64,000 bases of DNA from NCBI GenBank assembly GCA_028564675.1, contig JAOVVO010000257.1, positions 1-64,000 on the forward strand, written 5' to 3'. This document shows, in pieces, positions 52,401 through 64,000 of this stretch. The notes beneath the pieces were generated by a model. That model worked only from the letters and a program-made list of their open reading frames with translations, was not told the origin of the DNA and ran no database searches. Source of the stretch: Onchocerca lupi (lineage: Eukaryota > Nematoda > Chromadorea > Rhabditida > Onchocercidae). A program made the position numbers and the translations under genes. Each line of letters starts with the position of its first letter. Position 1 is the first letter of the stretch.

Positions 52401-55400
52401 TCTTTGAATTTATTAACTGGCTACAAATCATCGAAATGCCCATTTACAAGCTTTAAGTTAGCATACGAATTTTTCTTGCATGTTTCTTGAGAAAAGCTAA
52501 AAAGGTCTGCGACGATTGATAGCTGAAATAAATAGAATAATAATGATCATCTTTAAGAATTATTCATGTCACAATTAGCTACATTTTGTGAACTAAACGA
52601 TTATTTTTAGTGGTATGATGGATGAAGAAGGTGAACAGTTTGTTACATATTTCTTACCGTCTAAAGAAACTTTAGAAAAACGTCTGAAAGATGCGGAAGA
52701 GGGTCTTGAATTCGATTCTGATTATGTGTAAGTTGGAAATTTATGTGTTATAGGCAAAGAAAATTTGTAATTCATCTAAAGAAATATAAGTATATTTGAA
52801 AATGTTGTTTTCTTGAGGGCCCATATAAATTATTGTTTCATATTTCTTCCTTCGGAAAAGTGGATATTTTCAACATATAAGTTATTGTCGAAGTCGTAGA
52901 TTGCATTAGAGATTGTAATGCTTTTGATAATTTAAATCAAAGTTCCATAGGTAAATTTGATTGAAAATAATTCATGAAATTCATGTTTATAAATAACATT
53001 ATGATTTGAGATATGAGTATCAGTCAGTTCGGGATTATAATTGGCTGGTAAGAAATAAATCAACAAAAGGATATGAGCAGGACAATTTCTTATTTACAAT
53101 TCGTGATGGCGCGGTTTATTACAATGAATTGGAAACAAAGGTTTCACTAAATCGACGGAAAACCAAACGAATACGGGTGAGATCTCGATTTGTACAGATA
53201 TTTTGCAAAATCATTATATGACAAAAAAAAAGGAAAAAACAGAAAAATTAAGCTCCTTTTTATTGTTCATATAACTGATAATGAGATTATGACTTAAAGT
53301 ATTATCAAGACTGCTTGGTGCTATACATTTCTTAATATTAGCAGTACAGCTTCATACGTTAATCTTCCGAAAAAGATTCTTGTTATTCAGTCGTTAAATT
53401 GCAAATTGATGTACTGTTTCTAATAGAATTCTGTAATGAAAATTAGGTCTTAGTATTAGTTACCCGAAGATGATAAGCGAAAATGTAATGTTTTCCCTAG
53501 CAGACTTAAATGATAACGTTCGCACACAATTACCTCAGTGGTTTTTAAAGACTACTGATTTTGCCGAAGATTTGCTCAAGTGCTTGCAAAATTTAAAAAA
53601 TTGGCCAGAAAAAGTCAAAACAATGCAAGAAAGTTGGAAAACATTTTGCTTATCTCAATCATCAATTAGACAGTTAATAATTCGGCCAATGTGTTCTTGG
53701 CTTACTTGAAACTTTTATAGTTATCTCTGTTGTTTGTCGACAATAAAGTTTTCATACTTTTACTGAGATTATTAGGACCGTTAAAGAGACTTATTTATGA
53801 AAGAGTTGAAAAGAGAAGAAAAATATTGTATGGTGTGATGGAAATATTATCGAAGAATTTCATTTGAATTTATCGTTTTTTATTGCCTTCAACTAGTTTT
53901 CTTAACTCCATTTTAGCAAGAAACAAAGCTGATGGTACGAAATCGTGCATATGACGATAATGAACTGACTGCACAGGTAAAGCAATTAAATTTCAGTCTT
54001 TTTTCAGTCTTTTAAACTTTTGGTTTCAAAAAAATAAATTGTTAGGTAAGATATATTATTAGCTTCATCTATAATCTAGATTCCCTGCCGAAAAGAACAA
54101 CTGTTCAGAATATGAAGACGGAATTTTGAGTATGTAGTAAAAGTATTAGATTGAAAAATAATGCGAAGCAGAAAATCTAGACATGGTTTTATTCGGATCA
54201 GTCATATATTTCTTTGCTTTTGGTCAATTTTAGCAGCTGCTGATGTTGATCTCGTTTTTTTGGTAGCCTTGAAAAATTGTCAGTAATTTTATATATGATG
54301 ATGATGTTATTAATATTGACATAGTTTCAATTTTTTGTTAGATAGTAAAGGAATGTTGTTAAATAGTTGACTTTTCTCTTTTAGCAAGAACGGTTAAACA
54401 ACTTATTACATCCATACGATGAAAAAGATGATGAAGGTAATTTTTGTTCCATTTTTTGCTTTCTAATTTTTATTTCTATATCACTATATACATTAATCAT
54501 TTTAATCTTCACATATATTTTATTATATATTAGTGTTTATTCGATGCTTTCTTATATTCGGTTGCGCCTAGATTTGCTTTTCTTTTTATTTACAATCCCT
54601 TATATTCGAGGTTATATTCCTTGCAGCTATTAATTATTATGTCTTTAAATCATTTGAAGCCATTTATCATTTGATAGTTTTATTACAATTCAAAATAGTT
54701 GATTGTTTGCACATATGTGGTTTGCACGCATAGAGTTGCAAGCAAATCTGCAAGAGCAGATGCCATACAATAGTACAAATATAACATTGTATAATTCTTT
54801 ATATATTTATATCATATATTTTACTTATAATAGTACAGTATTTGTTCTAAGAAATAACTAAGCGAACTAAGCGCACAAGTTCAGTGTTTTCAAGCTAGTT
54901 TGTTGTTTGCTGAGAATATCTAAATATATTTTCGACTGATTGCATTTACTGTTAAAAGATCAACTAAAGCTGGGGCAATAATCTTTGTAAACATTTGCGT
55001 ACTGAAGCTGTGGAAGGTATTTACGCAAAATAAGTGATTGTGTACTATTTGATTAGCATTACTGTAAACATTATAGAATAATTTGCAACAATTTCTAAAA
55101 ATAACTTCAGTATCAAAAAAAAAAAAAAGAACAAGTAAAGAAGTTTACTTACACTTGGAATAACTGATCTTTAAGATAATGGAATGCTTTGATTGAAACT
55201 GCAATCAAAAAAATCGGAAAATTGGAAAATATCATAAAAGTTTATCATATTTTAAGTTAATAGGGCAATTCTAATGTAAAAGTTTAAAAATGATTCCTTA
55301 TGTTTTCTTGTATGTTCATTAGTTTTGCGATATTGATATTAATTATGTATATTGTAGAGAAAAGATCTAATAGATATTTTAATGATCCAAGATCACTCTC

Positions 55401-55410
55401 AATTTTGGTT

Positions 55411-55454
<44 letters not shown>

Positions 55455-56128
55455 TTAATATTGTCATAGTGTGCAATCATTTTTTACTATTAAAATGAAA
55501 ATAAATTGAAATATTTCCGGAAGTTCGATATTTAATATTCTGAAAGGAATATTTCTAGGATTTCAACAAATCAACATTGGTACCTGATATCGTAACTAAA
55601 ATAGTTTTTTTTTCCCCCCCCTCTTCCTTCGACCCCTTTTTGCTTGTAAATTTCGAATTCATTTCTTTGCCAATATTACTACCATCATCGCAAATACGAT
55701 ATAATTTGTTTATTTGTTTGACTAACGATGATTTGCTTATTCTGCTTTTGTCTATTCAAATCATTCATATTGAAAATTCTCACTATCCCATCAACATATT
55801 GGACATAATGAAATATTATAAAATGAGATTGCATGCTGCGAAATACGAATGCATGCTGTGAACTAAGCAGAATAATTTTAATAAATTCACAAAGCGAGAA
55901 TAATGGGAAACGGTTGAGTTGAAAGAGATTTCTTTCATGAATTATTTCATAATTTTAGCAAAATTCTATTTTAAATTTGTATTATTTTCAATATCTTTGA
56001 AAGCTTTATGCGCTCTAATAGACTACTAACTAAGTTTGTAAATAATTAAATATTTGCACTTTTGCAGTTTGAGTTAAGATTGAAAATGAAAGATTTCTGT
56101 TTTATTCCATTCTCATTATAATTTATTC

Positions 56129-56176
<48 letters not shown>

Positions 56177-57905
56177 TATTATAAAATAAGATTTAGGAAA
56201 GAAGAAGATTGTAATAGAAGAAGAGAGAATTTTTGCTAAATATCTTTTCAAATATGAGAAGGACAGAATAGATTGATGAATTCCTTTAGATTTCGATTGT
56301 CTATTTTATTTATTCAGTAAACATAATAATTTGCCGTATGCGTGACATCTGCTAATTGTGCTTGAAGTTTTACTTTTACCCAAATATTATTATTATTATT
56401 GTTGTTGTTATTATTCAATCTGAAAAAATATATACATATATTGGAGAAGATAAGATAGAAAGAAAAATGAGATAAAAATGGTGAAAAGAAAGATGATCAA
56501 AAAGATCCGATTATCTTTTTCTTGTCTTTTTGATCTGATTAAGATCTGACATATTGATATTTGTTTATGCAAATTAGATGTAAACATATATTTTAATTAT
56601 CCATTGGATTAATGGATAATTTATTTTATATTTTTATACTTATTATTTTATTCTGTTGATTTATTTTATTTCATTTTGCTATTTTTACTTTTTATTATTT
56701 TACTTACATTTTTAATCATTAGATTAATGATAAATGCATGGAATATCGTGATAACATGGTGAATTTCAAGTACTGAAAATTTTCGATATTTTTAGCGGAA
56801 TATTATCTATTCATTAAGAGAAAATTTTTATATTCTTAATAAATAGATATTTTTGTTTTTACACTTATTTTTATAACTTTTATGATAACTTATATATTTT
56901 TATATTTTTATACTTATTTATATTATTTTATTTATTTTTTTATATTTTTGTACTTATTATTTTATTTTACTCATTTATATCTTATTTTTTAATATCTTAT
57001 TTCTTATTTATTTATGTTTTTATACTTATTTATATGATAATAAATTACATGTTTACATTTAATTAATTTGTAATTCACGGACCGTATGCAATATTTTTAA
57101 CATTATTAATAATTAAAATGAAATTTGAAATATGATATATGTATTTGAGATATTTGTACAACTTTATTTGTTATTGTGTTTAAAATTAAAAAAATTTGAA
57201 TTAGTTAAAATTTTGAGTAAATTTGTTTTCAAGGATCTGAGCAAGGTTCAAGTGAAGGAAGTGAACGAAGTCATGAGGAAGAAGCAGCGAAGAAAGATGA
57301 TGATAAGAATGAATCAGATGATGAAGTATCTAGAGGTTATATCTTTTTTTTTTTTTTTTTCTAATTTATTTTTTTCTAGGTTTGATTTAAAAGGATTGCA
57401 TTTGGCAAATATAATATTTGATCTTTTCGTTATTGAAATTGAGGCAACGTTGACACAGCTGCACAAACATTAAATGTGATTACTAATCTATCTGCATGAA
57501 ACAAGTTACATTAAAATAAATAGTTTTAGTGATTTTTGATTTTTCATGAATTATAATGGATTTTCAGGTTTGAAAGTTAATAATGCAAGTAGCGGTGAAG
57601 AGGAAAAGGAAAAAGATTCAGCATCAGAAGATACGGAAAGCGATGATAATAGTGATAATGATGATGATGATGGTGGCGGTGATATGCATAATAACAATGT
57701 ACATGGAAATGATAACGATAATGATAATAATGATGATGATGATAATGATGATGATGATGGTGATGATGATGATGATGATGATGATGATGGTGATGATGAT
57801 GGTGATGATGAAGCTTTCGGGAAAAGTGATTCTAGTAGTAGGGATGATGGTGAAGTTGATAATGATGGTGAAGAGAATGATGATGATGATGATGATAATG
57901 ATTAG
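49441..57905 (+). CDS. PAF1: PAF1, RNA polymerase II-associated factor 1 (14 exons)
   Basis: Scaffold subunit of the nuclear PAF1 complex, which travels with RNA polymerase II and supports elongation and histone modification (family knowledge). Exons read: 49441-49526, 50004-50102, 50460-50592, 50936-50997, 51076-51178, 51527-51619, 51773-51853, 52117-52217, 52611-52727, 53011-53176, 53917-53976, 54385-54436, 57234-57335, 57568-57905. They sum to 1593 nt in one frame, 530 residues plus TAG, close to the human length. Family landmarks are in order: CRVKYSNALPDIPFDTKF (about residue 35), IDLINPETYYVDP (about 88), RSLQHSKMVPWMRKTEY (about 127), RGMMDEEGEQF (about 253), GYEQDNF and VYYNELETKVSLNRR (about 310-340). 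From about residue 375 the tail is acidic and low in complexity. The acceptor of exon 5 (after 51075) was chosen because it restores RSLQHSKMVPW; a later AG would lose it. The ATG follows directly on an acceptor-like site. Introns 1 and 10 contain repeat and pseudogene relics. Confidence 0.95.
49606..49854 (-). mobile_element. Helitron-like non-autonomous repeat with foldback hairpin, copy 2
   Basis: Inserted in PAF1 intron 1. A 22-bp arm (49606-49627) pairs with 49652-49673 with one mismatch around a 24-nt loop; the stem includes CTAGCAGGA/TCCTGCTAG. The body is bounded by imperfect inverted ends TCTATATAAATAAAAATA (from 49661) and its complement at 49831-49854. The reverse complement of the body aligns with copies at 13102-13275 and 60188-60372. 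A hairpin next to CTAG suggests a Helitron or Helentron 3' end, but no Rep/helicase gene is present and the class is not proven. Confidence 0.6.
53295..53725 (+). pseudogene. Decayed leucyl-tRNA synthetase fragment (mitochondrial LARS2 type)
   Basis: Lies in PAF1 intron 10, same strand. The open part 53470-53709 contains QWFLKTTDFAEDLLK and, a little further on, NWPEKVKTMQESW. These match the bacterial/mitochondrial LeuRS signature QWF-K-T-A-LL, then WP..VKTMQ.NW, just before the editing domain. Downstream, 53689-53723 reads as RP.CVLG.TYLKLL only if single missing bases are allowed, as expected at the start of the editing domain. Upstream, 53357-53395 gives SYVNLPKKILVIQ, resembling SYVNWDP..KTVLA.Q, again collinear with the enzyme. 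Frameshifts, stops and the lack of catalytic HIGH and KMSKS regions show it is not a working gene. Lack of evident introns suggests a processed or internal fragment. The central match is strong; the upstream extension is tentative. Confidence 0.72.
55412..55448. repeat. 37-base poly(T) tract
   Basis: One of the longest homopolymers here, in PAF1 intron 12. Comparable tracts are poly(A) at 38059-38090 and two adjacent runs at 11569-11630 split by one C. Such runs are prone to length errors in assembly. Confidence 0.95.
55559..55579 (+). other. Candidate optional 21-nt microexon in PAF1 intron 12
   Basis: A good acceptor (ATTTCTAG) is followed by 21 bases and a GT donor. Flanking exons 12 and 13 join in phase 1 and this segment keeps that phase, adding seven residues (GFQQINI with the split glycine). 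Short length makes chance likely. Transcript reads would decide. Confidence 0.2.
56130..56182. repeat. (ATT)n microsatellite in PAF1 intron 12
   Basis: About sixteen TTA/ATT units with one ACTATT interruption near the end. Confidence 0.95.
57650..57902 (+). repeat. GAT trinucleotide repeat coding the PAF1 acidic tail
   Basis: Nearly uninterrupted GAT/AAT/GGT codons encode about 80 residues that are mostly Asp with Asn, Gly and Glu. The repeat stays in frame to the stop codon. Acidic C-terminal tails are usual in PAF1, but an almost pure GAT run suggests recent triplet expansion and possible length polymorphism. Confidence 0.9.
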
Positions 57906-58067
57906 ATTTATTAATAATTAGATGTTAAGAGATTTTGATCTTTTATTGAATTTTTTTAAATCTTTGAGAATTAGTGGTCAATGTGAGGAATTGAGGATTA
58001 TGATTGTTTCTTTCTGTTAAGTTTCATCTTATGCGGTTTTTTTTCCTTTGAATTGAAAATTATTTAC

Positions 58068-58073
58068 AATAAA
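58068..58073 (+). terminator. PAF1 polyadenylation signal AATAAA
   Basis: The first canonical AATAAA after the PAF1 stop lies about 160 bases downstream. That is a normal 3' UTR length for a nematode gene. The cleavage site itself cannot be read from the sequence. Confidence 0.55.
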
Positions 58074-60187
58074 AACAAAGTTTTAATTTGTTGCTGGAAG
58101 ATTTTGGCATTTGAACTTTTAAGATGATTGTTGCTACAGAAAACCTATTTCCAGAAGAAGTTATTATAGGATTTCATTTCCAATTTTAAAATGATTAAAC
58201 AGATTTAAAATTTAGCTTAATTTGGATTTTAGGCGGTTATCAAAATTCATTATATTATTTGTTTTCAAAATACAAAATTTATTTTGTATTTGTTTCCGCA
58301 TGAATGTTTATTGAATTTTTAAATGTATCAGCGGATTTAAAACTTTAGCTTAATTTGAACTGCGAACCATTATCAAAATTGATTTCTGCAAATACTTGTT
58401 TGTTTTTTTTCTTTTTTCTTTTAAAATACGATGTTTAGTTTTGTATTCATTTTTTATAAGTTGATTATTGCAAATTTTCTTCATAATTTTTATTCATTCG
58501 AAAATTTTGCATCATTTTAAAATCATTTTAAATTTGTGGACATTTCGAAATTCTTGTTTTTATTTAAATTTAACTTTTGTCAATAAAAGATTTGAAAATC
58601 TTGCTAAATGCTCAACACTGACAAATCTTAAGCAAATAATCTGTAGTATTCAAAACTTTGTGTGATTCATTAGCTAATGCAATCCTGCAACATCTGCCAA
58701 AACTTATGAAATGCCGAAGATTTACGAATTTAACTTTTAGCGGACTATGTTAGTGCTTGGATTTTCCTTTTCATCATTTTAAAAAGTTTTATTAAAATTT
58801 TTAAATCGACGCTGATCCGATCATATTGCATTTAACAGCAGCTGAATGGATTTTCAATACCAATTCAACATAATTTTATCAATATTTGTAAATACGAATT
58901 ATAATCTGAATTTATAAATATTATTAATGATATTATTTATATATGCCAAATAATTTTTATTCAATTCTTTCCATCTATTTTTATATCAAATTGATCTGAA
59001 AAAAAGAGGTTGTTTGTCGGAAAATGAACTTTTTCATTTCTAAAATTCTCATTTTCTTGATAAAGATGAAATTGGAAAATAAAATTTGAAATCAAAAAAT
59101 GAACCTTTCACTACTAAATTCCAATTTATCATCATACTAAGCATAACAATTTATTAAATGCTAATTAATTTGTCTTTCTAATTTATCGCCCATTTCGATT
59201 AATTTATTAAATTTGAATTAATTTATCTCGCCCTAGATCAGCCTTGTACAAATCTTAAATTTCTACTTATTGATTTCGAGTTAATCACAACCAGTATAAC
59301 TGATAATATAAAATTTAGTGTAATCAATATATCATTTGCTTTTGTTTGTTAATAATGTCACAAACTCTTCCTGGAAAAACTATTACTTTTCTATAAATCA
59401 TTAATTTTTAAACAAGTTAAATATGTTTTAATTAGAACAAATAAAAATAAGTTATAACCTATGTCTGTACTAAATATTCTCATCCTTATCTAGATCGAAA
59501 TAATAAAATTAATTGAATTAATAGCATCTAATCATTATCTTTATTTTTGAGTAATTAGATATTTTTCCACGCTGTTAATGGTTATGAAGTATTTTTAAAT
59601 TCGAGTAGCATTATTTAGTTCAATCTTAAATAATATAAGTTAATTATTCTCATAATTAATTGAAAAAATTTTTTGCAATAATAAAAATTAATTATTACTA
59701 TAATTGCAATAGAAATAATAAACAAATAATAATAGTAATTGTTTGCAAAATACATTATTAATTTATTTTTTATTATACAATTGAATTTCGTAGCAAAAAA
59801 TTTAGTTTTGTAAATTTGAATCCGATAAATTAGGTATAATTTGAAGATAAATTGAATATTTCTCAGTATTTCACTATTCTTTCCGTCGATAAATTTACTT
59901 ATTTGTTTTATTTACCTTTATATTATTTAGTTTTACTTATTAACCTCTATATTATCTTATTTTTCTTTCATTTATTTATTAATTTTGTAGATTTATTTAC
60001 TATTCTTTATATCAACTCTATTTAGAATTGAATAATATTGCCACAAGATTATATTATTAGGTAAGAAGAATGATTTGTTAAGTTTCACAAAATATTAATT
60101 TTCGTTAAAATTTTTTCCAAAATTTCCACCAATTATTTAATTTCATTTTTCATTGTACAATATTAAATCGATGATTTGATTATCTGT

Positions 60188-60372
60188 AGAAATAAAAAGT
60201 GTAAATGATCTTTATTCATTTTTACATAATGTTTCAAATTTTTATCATTTGATTCGAAATTTTCATGCAACGTTGCATTCGAATAGGCGCGTGTTTTTAT
60301 ATAGGTATATCTAAAAAGTGAGCAGAAATTTTTTATCTATAGATATTAGCTGGACCGGTGATGATGAAACGT
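60188..60372 (+). mobile_element. Helitron-like repeat, copy 3 (most diverged)
   Basis: Shares TTCATTTTTACATAATGTTTC, ACGTTGCATTCGAATAGGCG and GTGTTTTTATATAGGTATA with the reverse complement of the 49.6-kb copy, in the same order. It ends with a hairpin-arm-like TAGCTGGACCGGTGA. It lies downstream of PAF1. Confidence 0.5.
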
Positions 60373-60707
60373 GACCGAATCCATATTAAAAAAGAAAAAA
60401 AAAAATTATAATGGATTAATAGATTACATATTTCATGTTAATCGTTTTTAACAAAAATTTTTTCCTTTCAAATTCTTTCAAAAATTTCCGCCAATTATTT
60501 AATTTTATTTTTGTTGACATAATATTGGATCAAAATGATTTGGAGGACAATAAATGATAGGGTTGAATGGATAAAATGATAGGTATATATGTATTTATAT
60601 ATATATATATATGTATACCTGACCAAATGATGCATATATAACGCTTGAATTGAAATAACAACAATAATGCAATTATTTCCTACTTATAAGTTTATGTCTG
60701 TCAAATA

Positions 60708-60736
60708 TGTGTATGTGTGTGTGTGTGTGTGTGTGT
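60708..60736. repeat. (GT)n microsatellite
   Basis: TGTGTATG followed by about ten GT dinucleotides. Other dinucleotide runs in the window are (AT)n at 34899-34921, 42954-42973 and 60588-60612. Confidence 0.95.
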
Positions 60737-60864
60737 TCATTTGTCATTTTGTCAACCTATCCGTCGATCTGCTTATTTTGTCCAGAATATTCTCTATTAT
60801 TTAACCTTCAAAATTTGAGGTTATTGACCAAATAATTGTTAGAAAATTTTTTACTTTATTTTAT

Positions 60865-61110
60865 ATTATATCAAAATGATATGATGATTAATGATATGAT
60901 TAACAATTTCAAAATGATATGAAATAATTTGTGATATGATTAATTCTAATGATAATTTGGTTTAATTAATGATATAATTGATCACATCAAAATGATATGA
61001 AATAATTTGTGATATGATTAGTTTTAATAATAATTTGATCTAATTAATGATATGATTAATTATTTCAAAATGATATGATAATTTTATCATTTATAACAGA
61101 TCCCATAGAT
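60865..61110 (+). repeat. 78-bp tandem repeat around CAAAATGATATGA
   Basis: CAAAATGATATGA occurs at 60872, 60910, 60988 and 61065. The last spacings are 78 and 77 bases, and the units share AATAATTTGTGATATGATTA and TAATTAATGATAT.ATTAAT. A longer duplication including TTTGAGGTTATTGACCAAAT (about 60817) recurs near 61208. Confidence 0.85.
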
Positions 61111-62739
61111 GAATCGTTCATTATTTAAATGCCGAATATTAGCAAATGAATAATAAATTAATTAATTATTTAGAATTTATCCAGCTCTCAAATATTTAAT
61201 CATCAAAGTTTGAGATTATTGAGCAAATAATGAGTAGAAAATTTTATTTTATTTTATATTATACATTTCCACTTTTTCCAAAATGATATGATAAATTTTA
61301 TTTAAACGTGGATTTGATAATCAATATGAAATATATTAACAAATGAATAAATGAATTAATGACTTTTTTTTTCTTTTTCCTTCTAGTTATCCAGCATTTT
61401 TTTTCTGGAATAATTTTTCTGGAACATTTTTTTTTTTTTTGGAATAAAGCCAATTGTAATTTTTATAATTTTTACCTATAACAGATTCTATATTCAGTAG
61501 AAAAAAAAAAAAAAAAAAACATGATTTCGTTAAATTCATTTTATCTATTTTTTTCGTTATTTTGACATAACCTTCGCTTGTGTTATTTTTATTTTCATAA
61601 TTACCAATCTATTTCGATCAATATGATGAATTAAAAAATTACCAAAAATCGATTAAAAAATTATTCTTTCTGTTTTTCTTATCAATTATCAGATATTTTT
61701 TTCCGAAATAATATGCAAAAGATAAAAAAATTAATTGCAGTAGTTTTAACACCATATTTGTCATTTCTAAAACTTCTCTCTTTTGATCTTTGCGTAAAAG
61801 TGATCAATTTTTTTTTTTTTTTTTTGAAGTTGAAATTGCCATTAAAGACTGAGTTGAATATCAGAATTAGATCATTTCACGATTTATTTGTAACAAATTT
61901 ACGATAAAATACGATTTGTGTGATTTATGAAGTTTGTAAATTCAAAAAATTGGATGGAATTTTTCATTTATTAATTACTTTAATCATATCTAAATTGCAA
62001 TTTAATTAATTTATAAATAGCTAAAGTTTTGCAAATTTCGAACAATTAATTAATTACAATAACTAAACGAGATATATGTTGCAGTTGTAAATATGATCGA
62101 ATTAAAATATACTTTATTTAAATTTTAAAAAATAACATTGTATGATCTTTTACTGCTTGTTTGATCTTTCCAATTGCTTAATTTCATTATCATAAATTTT
62201 TAAAACGAATTCTCATAAAAAAAATCTTAATTCAATCATTTCTTTTTAAAAATTCATTTTTATTATTAACAATTTTAGGAAATTTTCACGGAATAATCTT
62301 TTAAACTAATTTTATGCTTTTAATTTCATTTAAATTTGTTGAAAAAAATTTACCAAACAAATGGATGTCGGAAAAATGATACTTGATAAAATCAATCCGG
62401 TAATCAAATCGGTGAAATCAATTATTTATTTTTGTCAATATAAATTTAATTTTAGCAAGAACAAAAAATGGTTGTATCCGTAAAATTAATCCGGCAATCA
62501 AATTGAATAAATCAATTTTGATTTATTTGTTAACAAAATGTGTTTGAAAACTTTCTAATTAATTTTTGTAAAAAAAAAGAGGAATAATTAAGTGTCGATA
62601 AAAATTTGAAAGCAAATGTTAGCTTAATTAATCTTATCTTAATTAATCAAATGGATTTACTTGATGATTGTCATTGATATCTTATCATTTATAGAATTAT
62701 TTGATTTCCTTATCTTCCTTTATTTTAGTTTTATTTCAA

Positions 62740-63150
62740 AATTTATCAAAATTTTCATACTTTTTGAACCTACTTCAGCTATTTGAAATTTGACAAATTT
62801 TCAAATTTCTTCATCTATTTCTAGAAGTTTTGAAACAAAACTAAAATACGGCCAGGAGGACATTTTTATTTAAATTTTTCGAATTTTCAAAAAATTTCTT
62901 CGTTTTCTTTAATTATTTCAAATTTTAGCTAAATTTTCAAGTGTTTCTTTATTTTATTTTATTTATTTTAAATTTCAGCAAATTTTCAAGTTTAAAACTT
63001 GACAAGTTTCCAAAATTTCTTCATTTGCTTTATTTATTTAAAATTTCATCAAACTGTCAAATTTCTTCGAATTTATTCCAGTTATTTCAAGTCATTTTTT
63101 TTTTCATTTATTTTAGTTATTTCAAATTTAGCAAATTTTCAGTTTATCTT
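62740..63150 (+). repeat. Degenerate repeat around AAATTTCAGCAAATTTTCAA
   Basis: About seven drifting copies of TTATTTCAAATTTAGCAAAT plus TTTCAAATTTCTTC occur at intervals of roughly 45-60 bases. Weak reading frames across the block mirror the repeat and are not genes. Confidence 0.65.
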
Positions 63151-63485
63151 TTTAAAAATTCAATCAAATGAATTAAAATTATTCAAGAAAATTGAATTAA
63201 ATATTTCGCTTCAGCTACATATATATTATTATAATTTATTATTTGCTAAACACCGAAAAAAAAAAGAAAGAAATTTACATCAATAACAAAATATATTTAT
63301 TTTAATTACTTGAAATTTAGCACATTTTAATTTTAAATTTTAAAAATTCAATCAAATAAATTATATTGTTTTAAAGAAATTGAATTAAATATTTCTCTTC
63401 GATTACTTAACAATTATTATTATCCGTTATTTGTTAAATAAAGTTAAAAAAAAAAAAAACGAATTTATGCCAATAATAAAATGAA
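63113..63485 (+). repeat. Tandem duplication, spacing about 190 bp
   Basis: AAAAATTCAATCAAATGAAT at 63153 and AAAAATTCAATCAAATAAAT at 63342 each lead into GAAATTGAATTAAATATTTC. Both then continue with TTATTATTAT, GTTATTTG or TTATTTGCTAAA and a poly(A)-containing end with CAATAA.AAAAT. Confidence 0.8.
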
Positions 63486-64000
63486 AATGATAAAAAATTT
63501 CTTTTCTTCAATTTTAAATAACAATGACAACAAAATTACTTGAATAAAAAAAAAAAAAAAAAAAGGAAAATTTACTATTCATATGAGTTTGACATTGCTA
63601 TGTTAATAAAGAAAGTTTCAATAATTTGATTTTTTTCTTTTTTTTTTTTGAATAATTACATTTTTATTCTGTTAATAGAAGAAAATTAAGTAATCGAAAA
63701 AAGTTACCTGTGATAAAATTGATTTTATTTATTTGTTTTAATTTTTAGCTAAACTTGATTCTAATGATTTTATTTTTGATGATTTTGATCATTTACGAAT
63801 TATTTGCTAATTATTTTTTGTTGATATATTTTTTGATCATTTGTTGATCATTGTTGATTATTTTTCTTTTTTGTCGTTGTTAAATTTTTCCGTTAATTAT
63901 CATTTATTTTATTTTATTTTTTTTTTTTTTTTTGCACATTTAGCCTTCAATTATATTTGAAATTAATTTAAATTATATCAACATTATAAATCGGCTCAAA

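Larger units (their letters stand above)
58074..64000. other. Spacer downstream of PAF1
   Basis: No coding region with exon signals or a recognisable product was found. Besides the repeats and the Helitron-like copy, it is A/T-rich filler to the window edge. Confidence 0.6.

Noticed and set aside
55577..55861. 94-codon plus-strand frame in PAF1 intron 12
   Set aside because: No recognisable domain and no exon borders around it. It lies wholly within an intron of a complete PAF1 model.
57583..57921. 112-codon frame rich in Met and Ile overlapping the PAF1 tail
   Set aside because: It is the shifted reading of the GAT repeat that encodes the PAF1 acidic tail.
60955..60970. GGTTTAATTA similarity to the nematode spliced leader
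   Set aside because: It is part of a local 78-bp tandem repeat and the match stops after ten bases. No snRNA-like sequence follows.

Overview
The window is a nuclear piece of a very A+T-rich eukaryote (roughly four fifths A/T by eye). I read it as a nematode, most likely a spirurid or filarial worm. Genes are cut by many introns with GT..AG ends and TTTTCAG-type acceptors. The PAF1 start codon sits directly after an acceptor-like site, as in spliced-leader trans-splicing. The proteins look metazoan. The species is not determined, and no bacterial gene, tRNA, complete rRNA, CRISPR array or spliced-leader gene was seen.

Three gene models are supported. (1) On the minus strand, 1580-19512, five phase-compatible exons give an unrecognised serine-rich protein of 194 residues. 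An alternative terminal exon at 8854-8959 would give a 122-residue form. (2) On the minus strand, 44525-46430, five exons encode a short GYF-domain protein of 252 residues, or 265 with a probable 13-codon exon. (3) On the plus strand, 49441-57905, fourteen exons encode a complete 530-residue PAF1, the scaffold subunit of the RNA polymerase II PAF1 complex, ending in an Asp/Asn tail built from GAT repeats. Genes 2 and 3 are divergent across about 3 kb; the PAF1-proximal half is less A/T-rich and holds three GGTGGGCC/GGCCCACC motifs.

The introns and spacers carry relics. PAF1 intron 10 holds a frameshifted piece of a bacterial/mitochondrial-type leucyl-tRNA synthetase. PAF1 intron 1 holds a Helitron-like foldback repeat with two diverged relatives at 13.1 kb and 60.2 kb. 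The large intron of gene 1 holds three decayed pieces of nuclear 28S rRNA, two as a tandem pair and one inverted. A MITE-like 136-bp inverted repeat lies near 6.9 kb and a pre-miRNA-sized hairpin near 40.7 kb.

The rest (most of 19.5-44.5 kb and 58.1-64 kb) is A/T homopolymer-rich sequence with many short local tandem duplications of about 30-200 bp. I found no convincing gene in it beyond a few weak exon candidates, listed under findings. No clear novel biological system is visible. The best leads are the rRNA and LeuRS relics, the repeat family, the shared promoter motifs and the candidate hairpin.
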